A stretch of DNA of 36,635 nucleotides, from the NCBI GenBank assembly GCA_021298195.1, contig JAJTEQ010000024.1, positions 1 through 36,635 on the forward strand, read 5' to 3'. The translations under genes and the position numbers were made by a program. The notes below the pieces were generated by a model. The model had not been told where the DNA came from. It worked only from the letters and a program-made list of their open reading frames with translations, and searched no databases. This document shows positions 1 to 8,138 of the stretch, one piece after another. This DNA is from Ilumatobacteraceae bacterium. GTDB lineage: Bacteria; Actinomycetota; Acidimicrobiia; Acidimicrobiales; Ilumatobacteraceae. How positions within the stretch are numbered: position 1 is the stretch's first letter; the number at the start of each line of letters is the position of its first letter.

Positions 1-879
1 ATCCCGGTCATCCGCGCTCTGCGCGAGAGTCTGCGCGGCGAGCCGGTGAGCCGCGTCATGGGCATCATCAACGGCACGACCAACTACATCCTCACCAAGA
101 TGACCGAGGAGGGCGCCGACTACGGAGTCGCGCTCGCCGAGGCACAACATCTCGGTTTCGCCGAGCGCGATCCAACGGCCGACGTCGAGGGTTTCGACGC
201 CGGAGCCAAGGCCGCGATCCTGGCGTCCATCGCGTTCGGGGCCAAGGTGGTGGCCGGCGACGTGTATCACGAGGGAATCAGTCGTATCACCGCGGACGAC
301 ATCGCCGTGGCCAAGCGCCTCGGGTACGTCGTGAAGTTGCTAGGTATCGCCGAGCGCGACGCGGCGTCCGGTGAGATCGCGGTGCGTGTTCATCCGGCGA
401 TGGTCCCGCTGAATCATCCGCTGGCCAGCGTGCGCGAGAGCTACAACGCGGTTTTCGTCGAGGGCGGAGCGGTGGGTTCGCTGATGTTCTACGGCCGCGG
501 CGCCGGTGGGGGACCCACGGCCAGCGCGGTGCTCGGTGACGTGATCGACGCGGCCGTGAACCTGGCCAAGGGTACGCACGGAACCATCGGCACCTTCGCC
601 AAGGCCGTCGTACGACCGATCGACGAGACCAGCGCGGAGTATTTGCTGTCGATGGAAGTCTCCGACAAGCCGGGTGTGTTGCACGCGGTCACCGGTGTGT
701 TCGCCCGTCACGGCGTCAGCATTCGCGCCGCGGAACAAGAGGGCATTGGCGCCGATGCCCGCCTCGTGTTCATCACCCACGACGCCAAGGAGTCCGCGGT
801 GCAAGCCACGGTGCGCGAACTGCGCGAGCTCGACGCGGTCAGTCGCGTCGGTGGGTTGTTGCGCGTGGTCGGTTCCTGA
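1..879 (+). CDS. hom: Homoserine dehydrogenase, 5' end missing
   Basis: NAD(P)H-dependent reduction of aspartate semialdehyde to homoserine, the branch point to threonine and methionine. The frame is open from base 1 and begins I-P-V-I-R-A-L-R, an internal homoserine dehydrogenase segment, so the N-terminal nucleotide-binding part lies outside the window; the GTG at 46 is not the true start. The segment G-I-I-N-G-T-T-N-Y-I-L-T is the family signature. The last ~75 residues (from L-L-S-M-E-V-S-D-K-P-G-V-L) form an ACT domain, the usual site of threonine feedback inhibition in Gram-positive enzymes. The stop is 7 bp before thrC, which implies one operon. Confidence 0.95.
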   Translation: MPVIRALRESLRGEPVSRVMGIINGTTNYILTKMTEEGADYGVALAEAQHLGFAERDPTADVEGFDAGAKAAILASIAFGAKVVAGDVYHEGISRITADDIAVAKRLGYVVKLLGIAERDAASGEIAVRVHPAMVPLNHPLASVRESYNAVFVEGGAVGSLMFYGRGAGGGPTASAVLGDVIDAAVNLAKGTHGTIGTFAKAVVRPIDETSAEYLLSMEVSDKPGVLHAVTGVFARHGVSIRAAEQEGIGADARLVFITHDAKESAVQATVRELRELDAVSRVGGLLRVVGS

Positions 880-886
880 CGAGGCG

Positions 887-2266
887 ATGACCGTGCGTTA
901 CGTCTCGACACGCGGGCAGGCGCCCGAACTCGGATTCGCCGACGTTTTGTTGGCCGGACTCGCCACCGATGGTGGTCTGTACGTGCCGTCGCAATGGCCG
1001 ACCCTGCCGTCGTTGCCCACCGGCTCGTACGCCGATCTGGCGGCGGCTGTGATGGCACCATTCGTCGACGGCGAGATCGACGAGGCCGCCTTCGCGGCGA
1101 TGTGTCGTGACGCTTATTCCACGTTCCGTCATCCGGCCACCGTTCCCTTGGTGCAGATCGGCCCCGACGAATGGGTGATGGAGCTCTTCCACGGGCCCAC
1201 GCTGGCGTTCAAGGACGTGGCCTTGCAGTTGGTCGGTCGACTTTTCGATCACGTTCTCTCGTCGCGCGGCGAGCGCGTGATGATCGTGGGTGCCACCAGT
1301 GGCGACACGGGCTCGGCGGCCATCGACGGTGTGAAGAGTTGCGACAACGTCGACATCGTGATCCTGTACCCGCAGGGTCGGGTCAGTGACGTTCAGCGTC
1401 GACAGATGACCACCGTCGACGCACCGAACGTGCACACCGTGGCCATCGACGGCACGTTCGACGATTGCCAGGACCTGGTGAAGGCCATGTTCAACGACGC
1501 CGCGTTCCGGGGCGACATGAACCTCTCCGCGGTGAACAGCATCAACTGGGCTCGAGTGATGGCCCAGGTCGTCTACTACGTGGCAGCGTCGGACGCGTTG
1601 GGGGACCAGCCACTGTCGTTCAGCGTTCCCACCGGAAACTTCGGCAACGTGTTGGCCGGCTGGATCGCGCGCGAGATGGGCGTTCCCGCGCACTCGCTCA
1701 TCGTCGGCAGCAACACGAACGACATCCTCACGCGGTTCTTCGAATCGCAGGCGATGGTGGCCGACGGTGTGGTGCCCACTCTCAGCCCGTCGATGGACAT
1801 CCAGGTGTCGTCGAACTTCGAGCGACTGTTGTTCGAGATGAACGATCGTGACGGGGGAGCGACCGCCGAGCAGATGGCCTTGTTCCGTTCGAGCGGTCGC
1901 ATGAGTGTGGAAGCCGATCAATACGCGAACTGGATCGAGCCGGTGTTCCGCGCCGCGCGCAGTGACGACGCCGACACGCTGGCCACCATGGACGCGGTGT
2001 ACCGCGAATCCGGGATGCTGATCGACCCGCACACCGCGGTCGGGGTGTCGGCGGCGCGCCGTCAGCGCGAAGCCGGCGTGCCGGTGGTGACCATGGCCAC
2101 GGCCCATCCGGCCAAGTTCCCCGACGCGGTGAAGAAGGCCACCGGTGTGCATCCCGCACTGCCCGAACATCTCTCTGACCTGCTGGAACGCCCGGAACGC
2201 ACCACGCCGCTGCCGAACGATCTGGCCCGGGTGCAGGCGTTCGTGCGCTCGGTCGCCCGTCGCTGA
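887..2266 (+). CDS. thrC: Threonine synthase
   Basis: PLP enzyme converting O-phosphohomoserine to threonine. ATG at 887 gives 459 residues starting M-T-V-R-Y-V-S-T-R-G, the typical threonine synthase N-terminus; the frame stays open upstream but that part overlaps hom and is not family-like. The PLP lysine lies in H-G-P-T-L-A-F-K-D-V, and G-A-T-S-G-D-T-G-S-A-A is the phosphate-binding loop. The length and the N-F-E-R-L-L-F-E segment fit the longer, yeast/E. coli-like type. It follows hom by 7 bp. Homoserine kinase (thrB), often the next gene in actinobacteria, is absent; rho comes next. Confidence 0.95.
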   Translation: MTVRYVSTRGQAPELGFADVLLAGLATDGGLYVPSQWPTLPSLPTGSYADLAAAVMAPFVDGEIDEAAFAAMCRDAYSTFRHPATVPLVQIGPDEWVMELFHGPTLAFKDVALQLVGRLFDHVLSSRGERVMIVGATSGDTGSAAIDGVKSCDNVDIVILYPQGRVSDVQRRQMTTVDAPNVHTVAIDGTFDDCQDLVKAMFNDAAFRGDMNLSAVNSINWARVMAQVVYYVAASDALGDQPLSFSVPTGNFGNVLAGWIAREMGVPAHSLIVGSNTNDILTRFFESQAMVADGVVPTLSPSMDIQVSSNFERLLFEMNDRDGGATAEQMALFRSSGRMSVEADQYANWIEPVFRAARSDDADTLATMDAVYRESGMLIDPHTAVGVSAARRQREAGVPVVTMATAHPAKFPDAVKKATGVHPALPEHLSDLLERPERTTPLPNDLARVQAFVRSVARR

Positions 2267-2277
2267 AACGGTCGATT

Positions 2278-2309
2278 CGGCGGGGATACGTTGCCAACCA
2301 CCCCCGCCG
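2278..2309 (+). terminator. GC-rich hairpin after thrC
   Basis: Perfect 8-bp stem CGGCGGGG/CCCCGCCG with a 16-nt loop, starting 11 bp after the thrC stop. There is no U-tract. It could end the hom-thrC transcript or be part of the rho leader. Confidence 0.45.
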
Positions 2310-2325
2310 TGGCTATGGTCTGACT

Positions 2326-2341
2326 GTCTGGAATCCCAGAC
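2326..2341 (+). promoter_or_regulatory. Hairpin in the rho leader
   Basis: Perfect 6-bp stem GTCTGG/CCAGAC closing an AATC tetraloop, 130 bp before the rho start. The 204-bp thrC-rho gap holds this and the preceding hairpin and no convincing ORF. Autoregulated rho leaders are known in other bacteria; a regulatory role here is inference. Confidence 0.3.
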
Positions 2342-2470
2342 CGCACGAGTCTCCGCCTGGTGACAGAACCTGGGTTGGTCCGTGTGTGTTCCCCTCACTG
2401 GCGTTGGGATCGCCGGTGGTCGTGCCCTCACCGCACATCGCCGCATACCCCCGCCTGAAAGCAGGTTCTC

Positions 2471-4282
2471 GTGGCCGCAGACGCACTCGAAAAGTCGGTG
2501 CTCGAATCGAAGGACAAGGAGCAGTTGGTCGCCATCGCGACCGCGCTCGGCATCAAGGCCGGTCCTCGGGCGAAGAAGGAAGACATCATCACCAAGATCC
2601 TCGACACTGTCGGTGGACCCGGTGAGGCCGAGGCTCCGGCCGAGAAGCCCAAGCGGGGCCCGGGGCGGCCGCCCAAGGCGCGCCCCGCCGAGGATGCGAC
2701 GTCCGTGGAGACATCGGATGGCGAGTCCTCCGCCGACAAGAAGGCTCCGGCTCCTGCAGCCGCACCAGCGGTGATCCTCGGACCCGACGGCGAGCCGTTG
2801 GCCGAATGGGAAGCCGAGTTGGTGCGCCAGGGCGTGTCCACCGTGGCCGACCTCACCGGCGGCGAGTCCGCACCGTCGGGCGAGCAGCGTCAACCCCGCG
2901 ACGGAAACCGTGACGGAAACCGCGATCGCAACCGTGATCGCAACGGCGATCGCAACGGCAACGGCCAGCGCGACGGCAACCGTGACTCCAACAACCGTGA
3001 CGGCAACCGTGATCGCTTCGAGGGTGAGGGACGCAATCGTCGTCGTCGCCGTCGGGGCAAGGGCGGCCGTGACGAGGGCCCGCAGGGCGAGGATCGTGAC
3101 GGCAACTACGACCAGGGTGGCTACCAAGGTGGCGAGCCCGTGGTCCAGGAGTCGGTGCCGGTCGAGGGGTATCTCGACCTGCGCGACGAGGGCTACGGAT
3201 TCCTGCGCGTGCGCGGGTTCCTGCCCAGCCGCGACGACGCCTACATCTCGGTGAAGCAGACCCGTCAGTACGGATTGCGCAAGGGTGACCACGTCACCGG
3301 AATCGCCCGCACGGCCGGCCGCAACGAGAAGAACCCGGCTCTGCTCGAGATCAACACCGTCAACGGTGGTTCGCCCGACAAGGCCAAGGATCGTCCGCGC
3401 TTCGAGGATCTCACCGCTCTGTTCCCCGACGAGAAGCTGCGTCTGGAGAGTCCGCTCGACCCGGGCAACATGACCGCGCGCATCATCGACCTCATCTCGC
3501 CGATCGGAAAGGGTCAGCGCGGCATCATCGTGTCGCCGCCCAAGGCCGGCAAGACCACCATCATGAAGGAGATCGCCACCGCGATCGAGCGCAACAATCC
3601 GGAAGTGCAGTTGATGGTGTTGCTCATCGACGAGCGTCCCGAGGAAGTCACCGACATGCGCCGCACCGTGCGGGGCGAGGTGATCTCCAGCACCTTCGAC
3701 CGTCCCTCCGAGGAGCACACGCACGTGGCCGAGTTGGCCATCGAGAAGGCCAAGCGCCAAGTCGAGATGGGTCGCGACGTGGTGGTCATCCTCGACGGCA
3801 TCACCCGTCTCAGTCGCGCCTACAACCTCGCGGCGCCGGCCAGCGGTCGCATCCTGTCCGGTGGTATCGATGCCGGCGCGTTGTACCCGCCCAAGAAGTT
3901 CTTCGGCGCGGCCCGCAACGTGGAGGAGGGTGGCTCGCTCACCATCCTGGCCACCGCGCTGGTCGAGACGAACAGCCGCATGGACGAGGCCATCTTCGAG
4001 GAGTTCAAGGGAACGGGCAACATGGAGTTGCGTCTCGACCGTCGTCTGGCCGAGAAGCGCATCTATCCGGCCATCGACGTGGACGGATCCAGCACCCGCC
4101 ACGAGGAGTTGTTGTTCGATCGCAAGCAGTTGCAGATGGTCTGGAAGCTGCGTCGCGTTCTGTCGGGTCTGGCGTCCGACGGCAACCCGGCGCCCGGCCT
4201 CGAACTCTTGATCGACCGCCTGAAGCAGTTCAAGAACAACGACGATTTCCTGTCCGAGATCGGCAAAACCCCCACGATGTGA
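2471..4282 (+). CDS. rho: Transcription termination factor Rho
   Basis: Hexameric RNA-dependent ATPase/translocase that ends transcription. GTG at 2471 gives 603 residues. Order: a SAP/Rho-N-like segment (~residues 5-45), an acidic/Pro-Ala linker, a low-complexity basic insert (~140-213, D-G-N-R repeats then a run of six Arg), the cold-shock-like RNA-binding domain (~230-290, [13 protein letters not shown]), and the ATPase core with Walker A P-K-A-G-K-T-T (Lys ~361) and Walker B-type [12 protein letters not shown]. Such N-terminal inserts are typical of actinobacterial Rho and increase RNA binding. The start has only a weak Shine-Dalgarno sequence, but the protein is beyond doubt. Confidence 0.97.
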   Translation: MAADALEKSVLESKDKEQLVAIATALGIKAGPRAKKEDIITKILDTVGGPGEAEAPAEKPKRGPGRPPKARPAEDATSVETSDGESSADKKAPAPAAAPAVILGPDGEPLAEWEAELVRQGVSTVADLTGGESAPSGEQRQPRDGNRDGNRDRNRDRNGDRNGNGQRDGNRDSNNRDGNRDRFEGEGRNRRRRRRGKGGRDEGPQGEDRDGNYDQGGYQGGEPVVQESVPVEGYLDLRDEGYGFLRVRGFLPSRDDAYISVKQTRQYGLRKGDHVTGIARTAGRNEKNPALLEINTVNGGSPDKAKDRPRFEDLTALFPDEKLRLESPLDPGNMTARIIDLISPIGKGQRGIIVSPPKAGKTTIMKEIATAIERNNPEVQLMVLLIDERPEEVTDMRRTVRGEVISSTFDRPSEEHTHVAELAIEKAKRQVEMGRDVVVILDGITRLSRAYNLAAPASGRILSGGIDAGALYPPKKFFGAARNVEEGGSLTILATALVETNSRMDEAIFEEFKGTGNMELRLDRRLAEKRIYPAIDVDGSSTRHEELLFDRKQLQMVWKLRRVLSGLASDGNPAPGLELLIDRLKQFKNNDDFLSEIGKTPTM

Positions 4283-4289
4283 CCCGGAT

Positions 4290-4321
4290 CCCCCTCGTCG
4301 CCCGGCCGGGTGGCGTGGGGG
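4290..4321 (+). terminator. Strong hairpin after rho
   Basis: Outer CCCCC/GGGGG stem and inner CGCC/GGCG stem around a CGGCCGGGT loop, starting 8 bp after the rho stop. A U-tract is lacking, as is common in high-GC actinobacteria. Confidence 0.5.
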
Positions 4322-4332
4322 AGGGTCGCAGG

Positions 4333-4338
4333 TACACT
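4333..4338 (+). promoter_or_regulatory. Candidate -10 box for rpmE
   Basis: TACACT fits the actinobacterial -10 pattern TANNNT and lies just after the rho hairpin, 39 nt before the rpmE ATG. No clear -35 is seen. Confidence 0.35.
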
Positions 4339-4377
4339 TTCCGAGCCCACGTGGCGCAGCACAGAGGACGAAGACAC

Positions 4378-4593
4378 ATGAAGGCCGAAATCCACCCGAA
4401 CTACACCCTCACCACGGTGCGTTGCTCCTGTGGCAACACGTTCGAGACCCGCTCCACCCGTGGCGGCGACCTCAACATCGAACTCTGCAACGAATGCCAC
4501 CCGTACTTCACGGGCAAGCAGAAGCTGGTCGACACCGGCGGACGCGTCGAGCGCTTCAACAAGCGTTACGGCCAGCGCAAGACCAAGTCCTGA
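4378..4593 (+). CDS. rpmE: 50S ribosomal protein L31, zinc-binding form
   Basis: Large-subunit ribosomal protein. ATG at 4378 gives 71 residues beginning M-K-A-E-I-H-P-N-Y, the canonical L31 start, with GAGG-like Shine-Dalgarno about 9 nt upstream. Cys16, Cys18, Cys37 and Cys40 form the zinc site of the C+ type, so this is the zinc-replete paralogue rather than the Cys-free ykgM type. Position between rho and prfA is the usual actinobacterial order. Confidence 0.97.
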   Translation: MKAEIHPNYTLTTVRCSCGNTFETRSTRGGDLNIELCNECHPYFTGKQKLVDTGGRVERFNKRYGQRKTKS

Positions 4594-4641
4594 CGCGCCG
4601 GTTCCGGCTCGCGTTCCATCCACCTTGGTTCCCACGAGTAG

Positions 4642-5649
4642 GTGACGGTCGTGTCCGCACCGATGGATCCCGAGGTTCGCGCCCGACTGCTCGGTCTCAA
4701 ACTTCACGCCCTCGTGCGCGAGCACTTCGGCGACATGGAGCCCGACGCGCAGGCCGGGTTGAGTGTCGGTGCCGCCTCCAGCCACGGTGACACCGCGTGG
4801 GTGCTCGTCGAGGAGCGCACCGAACGCGCTTTGGGCGTGGCTTTGGCCTGGGCGTCCAAGCGCGGGTCGAAGGTCGTTCACATCCTCGCCTCCGATCACA
4901 CCGGAACGTTGGCTCGGCGCGCCACGCACTTCGTCACCGACCTGAAGGTGTGGAAAGTCGACGGCATCGCCATCGCGCCGTCGGCCCCTGATTCTTTGTC
5001 AGCCGAACCGGCTCCGTCGCCCGATCATCTGGTGTTCGTGGACACCATTCGGAAGAGTGGTGCCGACGTCGTGATCGAGCACGGTGTGATCACCGGCGAG
5101 GTGGTGGGGCTGGAAGTGTGTCGGGTGGTCGACGATCCGGTCACCGGCGCGCACCGACTCGAGGTGGGAGTCGGCGAACACGATCGTGAGGCGTTCGCGA
5201 TGATGCACGGCGACACGCCCACCGCGGCGTCGTTGAAGCGCATCGTCGACGTCGTCGCGCGCCATCGCTCCACCGGAGCCGATCCGCATCCGTTGAATCG
5301 ACTGGGTGCCGAACGCGCGTTGCGCCATCGCGTGATCGCCGATCCGGCCGCGATCGGAGCGTCGGACTTGCGCGCGGTGGCGTCGCCCACGCCACGTCCG
5401 AATCTGAAGGACCCGATTCCGTGCGTGGCCGTGGGAACCACGAGTGCCGGCACACCACTGGTCGCGGTCTTCTCCACGGGCATCGACCTCGACGTCGTTC
5501 CGTTCGCCGCCGACGCCCGTGCGTTTCACGAGCCGACAATCGGCGAACCCGCCGAACTCGTGATCGTCGTGCCGCTCCGCGACGTGTCACCGGTGACCGT
5601 GCGCATGGCCGATCTCCTGCTTCGCCCGGCGCGCATCATCGGTCTGTAA
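4642..5649 (+). CDS. Conserved protein of unknown function
   Basis: 335 residues from GTG at 4642; in-frame GTG at 4651 and ATG at 4663 are alternative starts. I do not recognise a named family. No signal peptide or membrane segment is visible. Residues ~35-105 alternate hydrophobic strands with charged turns (A-W-V-L-V-E-E, K-V-V-H-I-L-A-S-D-H-T-G), suggesting an alpha/beta fold; the middle contains D-T-I-R-K-S-G-A-D-V-V-I-E-H-G-V. The last ~80 residues are a separate beta-rich part with C-V-A-V-G-T-T-S-A-G-T-P-L. It sits between rpmE and prfA in the same direction, so co-expression with translation genes is plausible. Base use matches its neighbours. Confidence 0.8.
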   Translation: MTVVSAPMDPEVRARLLGLKLHALVREHFGDMEPDAQAGLSVGAASSHGDTAWVLVEERTERALGVALAWASKRGSKVVHILASDHTGTLARRATHFVTDLKVWKVDGIAIAPSAPDSLSAEPAPSPDHLVFVDTIRKSGADVVIEHGVITGEVVGLEVCRVVDDPVTGAHRLEVGVGEHDREAFAMMHGDTPTAASLKRIVDVVARHRSTGADPHPLNRLGAERALRHRVIADPAAIGASDLRAVASPTPRPNLKDPIPCVAVGTTSAGTPLVAVFSTGIDLDVVPFAADARAFHEPTIGEPAELVIVVPLRDVSPVTVRMADLLLRPARIIGL

Positions 5650-5665
5650 GCAGTCGAACCGGGCC

Positions 5666-5671
5666 TAGCCT
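5666..5671 (+). promoter_or_regulatory. Leaderless-type -10 box for prfA
   Basis: TAGCCT (TANNNT) ends 8 nt before the prfA ATG, placing the predicted transcription start at or next to the start codon. No Shine-Dalgarno sequence lies between them. Confidence 0.45.
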
Positions 5672-5679
5672 GAGTCGGT

Positions 5680-6750
5680 ATGCACGACCGTTGGGACTCA
5701 CTGCTCTCCGAGCACGTCACATTGGAATCGTTGCTCTCCGACCCGGCCGTGTTGGGCGACCAGTCCCGGTTGCGCGAGGTCTCGCGTCGTTACAAGGAAC
5801 TCACGCCGGTCGTCGAATGCATCCGCAACATCGAAGCGCGCACGTCCGACGCCGAGGCGGCCCGTGAGCTGATCGCGATGTCCGCCGACGCCACGGAACG
5901 CGAACAATTGAAGGCCGAGCGGGAATCGGCCGAGGCCGACGTGGCCCGGTTGGAGGAGGAGCTGCGCATGTTGCTGCTTCCCAAAGATCCCAACGACGGT
6001 CGCCCGGTCATCATGGAGATTCGCGGCGCCGAAGGCGGCGAAGAGGCGAACCTCTTCGCCCGTGATCTGTACGAGATGTACCTCGGCTACGCGACGCGAC
6101 GGGGTTGGAAGGTGGAGACGCTCTCGGTGGACCCCAGCGATCTCGGTGGCGTCAATCAGGCCACGTTCGTGGTGCGCGGCGACGACGCCTGGTCGCGATT
6201 GAAGTTCGAGGGCGGACCGCATCGTGTGCAGCGTGTTCCCGTCACCGAGAGTCAAGGCCGTATCCACACCTCGTCGGCCACGGTGATGGTGTTGCCCGAG
6301 GCCGAAGAGGTCGACGTGCACGTCGACGACAAGGACCTGCAGATCGACGTGTACCGCGCGAGCGGTCCGGGTGGTCAGGGTGTGAACACCACCGACTCGG
6401 CGGTGCGCATCACGCACCTCCCCACGGGTCTGGTGGTCACGATGCAGGACGAGCGCAGCCAGTTGCAGAACCGCGCGCGGGCCATGACGGTGTTGCGGTC
6501 GCGTTTGTTGAAACTGGCCCAGGACGAGATGGACGCCAAGATGTCGGCCGAGCGTCGTTCGCAGGTGGGTGGTGGCGGTCGCGGAGAGAAGATCCGCACC
6601 TACAACTTCAAGGAGAACCGACTCACCGACCATCGCATCGGCTTCACGATCTATTCGCTCGGCGACGTGTTGGCCGGTGATCTCGACGGCGTCGTGGATG
6701 CGTTGGCCACCGACGAACGCTCGCGTCAATTGGCCGGCGATCGGGACTGA
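5680..6750 (+). CDS. prfA: Peptide chain release factor 1
   Basis: Class I release factor that reads UAA/UAG and triggers peptidyl-tRNA hydrolysis in the ribosome. 356 residues, the normal length. The catalytic G-G-Q motif is present in S-G-P-G-G-Q-G-V-N-T-T-D-S-A-V-R, and the anticodon-like tripeptide region lies in T-E-S-Q-G-R-I-H-T-S. An N-terminal coiled-coil-like domain (residues 1-100) is rich in Glu/Arg/Ala. The Gln of G-G-Q is the target of the methyltransferase encoded next (prmC, 4 bp downstream). Start is ATG with a leaderless-type -10. Confidence 0.97.
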   Translation: MHDRWDSLLSEHVTLESLLSDPAVLGDQSRLREVSRRYKELTPVVECIRNIEARTSDAEAARELIAMSADATEREQLKAERESAEADVARLEEELRMLLLPKDPNDGRPVIMEIRGAEGGEEANLFARDLYEMYLGYATRRGWKVETLSVDPSDLGGVNQATFVVRGDDAWSRLKFEGGPHRVQRVPVTESQGRIHTSSATVMVLPEAEEVDVHVDDKDLQIDVYRASGPGGQGVNTTDSAVRITHLPTGLVVTMQDERSQLQNRARAMTVLRSRLLKLAQDEMDAKMSAERRSQVGGGGRGEKIRTYNFKENRLTDHRIGFTIYSLGDVLAGDLDGVVDALATDERSRQLAGDRD

Positions 6751-6754
6751 TCTC

Positions 6755-7627
6755 GTGGCGGACGTCGAACGCCCGATCACCTGGCGCGAACTTCTCGCCG
6801 AGACCACGGTGGTGCTGGGCGAACGCCCCGCGGCGCGGTGGTTGTGCGAGACGGCCTGCGGATTGCACGGCGACGAATTCCTGGCCGCTCTCGACGAGTC
6901 GGCCACCGAACGCATGGTGGGGCATCTGGACGCCATGGTCGCCCGCCATCGATCGGGTGAACCGCTCGCCTACGTCATGGGCAGTTGGTCCTTTCGCACC
7001 ATCGACCTCATGATCGATCGTCGCGTGCTCATCCCGCGACCGGAGACGGAATGGGTCGCCGAGAAGGCGATCGAGATCGCCCGTGCATGCGGGCCGTCCC
7101 GACTGGTGGCCGATCTCGGTACGGGTTCGGGGGCGATCGGATTGTCGATGGCGGTCGAGTTGCCGTTGAGCGGCACGGAGGTGTGGCTCACCGACGCGTC
7201 GGTCGACGCTCTCGACGTCGCCCGCGCCAACGCCGCCGGAATCGGGCGTTCGGCGGCCAACGTTCGTTTCGCCCACGGTTCGTGGCTCGCGGCGTTGCCC
7301 GACGAGTTGCGGGGTCGCTTCGACGTGATCGTCAGCAATCCTCCCTACATCGACGTCGACGATTCCGAGGTGCAGCTGTCGGTGCGCGAATGGGAGCCGG
7401 CATCGGCGTTGTTCGCTCCGTCCGGCGGATTGGGTGACATCGTCGCGATCGTCGCCGAGTCGCCGAAGTGGTTGCGCCCGGGCGGTTGGATCGTCCTGGA
7501 GATCGGGCACCGCCAGGGGGACGACGTGTCGCGCATGATGAACGACTCGGGCTTCGTCGACGTGACCGTCCTGCCGGATCTGGCCGGTCGTCCGCGCGTG
7601 GCTCTCGGTCGAACCGTGCTCTCCTGA
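6755..7627 (+). CDS. prmC: Release factor glutamine methyltransferase
   Basis: SAM-dependent methylation of the G-G-Q glutamine of RF1/RF2. GTG at 6755, 4 bp after the prfA stop, gives 290 residues starting V-A-D-V-E-R-P-I-T-W-R. The helical N-terminal domain (~1-80) is followed by P-R-P-E-T-E, the SAM motif D-L-G-T-G-S-G-A-I-G and the catalytic N-P-P-Y loop (S-N-P-P-Y-I). The frame is open further upstream but overlaps prfA. Tight spacing to its substrate gene is the normal arrangement. Confidence 0.95.
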   Translation: MADVERPITWRELLAETTVVLGERPAARWLCETACGLHGDEFLAALDESATERMVGHLDAMVARHRSGEPLAYVMGSWSFRTIDLMIDRRVLIPRPETEWVAEKAIEIARACGPSRLVADLGTGSGAIGLSMAVELPLSGTEVWLTDASVDALDVARANAAGIGRSAANVRFAHGSWLAALPDELRGRFDVIVSNPPYIDVDDSEVQLSVREWEPASALFAPSGGLGDIVAIVAESPKWLRPGGWIVLEIGHRQGDDVSRMMNDSGFVDVTVLPDLAGRPRVALGRTVLS

Positions 7628-7638
7628 TCGGACGCAAC

Positions 7639-7644
7639 TAGGGT
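7639..7644 (+). promoter_or_regulatory. Leaderless-type -10 box for the PPOX gene
   Basis: TAGGGT ends 7 nt before the ATG at 7652, fitting TANNNT placed for transcription to start at the AUG. Confidence 0.45.
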
Positions 7645-7651
7645 CGCGGGA

Positions 7652-8119
7652 ATGGCGAACAAGCGCTCTTCCATCAACATGACCCCGACCGAGATCGACG
7701 CGTATCTCGAGGAGCAGAAGGTTCTCAACATCGCGTCCATCGGACCGACCGGACATCCGCACTTGGTGGCCATGTGGTACGTCGTCATGGACGGCAAGGT
7801 CACCTTCTGGACGTTCGGCAAGAGTCAGAAGATCGTGAACCTGCGTCGCAACGCCAAGATCACCGGCCTCATCGAGAGCGGTGACACCTACGAGCAGTTG
7901 AAGGGTCTCGAATTGGTGGGCACCGCGCGCCTCATCGAGGACTACGACACGGTGCTGGCCATCGGCAAGGCCGTGGGGCTGAAGTACAACGGAGAGGGAG
8001 CCATCAGCGATGCCGCCCTTCCGTTCCTCGAGGCCCAGGCCAAGAAGCGCATCGGCATCCAGATCGAGGTGGAAAACATCGTGTCCTGGGATCACTCCAA
8101 GATCGGTGGCGGTTACTGA
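7652..8119 (+). CDS. Pyridoxamine-5'-phosphate oxidase-fold protein (PPOX/F420 type)
   Basis: 155 residues forming one split beta-barrel domain of the PPOX superfamily, whose actinobacterial members bind FMN or F420 and reduce varied substrates. Visible family features are N-I-A-S-I-G-P-T-G-H-P-H-L-V-A-M-W-Y, then V-T-F-W-T-F-G-K-S-Q-K-I-V-N-L-R-R-N, the phosphate-contact region of the cofactor, and the dimer-strand segment G-L-E-L-V-G-T-A. Substrate cannot be read. It is convergent with the MocR gene, 19 bp away. It may be functionally linked to F420 chemistry downstream, but this is only inference. Confidence 0.85.
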   Translation: MANKRSSINMTPTEIDAYLEEQKVLNIASIGPTGHPHLVAMWYVVMDGKVTFWTFGKSQKIVNLRRNAKITGLIESGDTYEQLKGLELVGTARLIEDYDTVLAIGKAVGLKYNGEGAISDAALPFLEAQAKKRIGIQIEVENIVSWDHSKIGGGY

Positions 8120-8138
8120 GCGAGCGCTCGGGACGCGA

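Noticed and set aside
2382-2774. Upstream ORF in the rho leader running into rho
   Set aside because: Composition is Arg/Pro/Ser-rich shadow sequence with no ribosome site; no support as a protein.
2890-3110. DNA-level tandem repeat in rho as a regulatory repeat
   Set aside because: The repetition is explained by the low-complexity D-G-N-R coding insert typical of actinobacterial Rho.
839-4102. 1087-residue minus-strand open frame opposite thrC and rho
   Set aside because: It is low-complexity, His/Val/Leu-rich, and lies opposite strongly supported genes; long antisense frames are expected in high-GC coding DNA.
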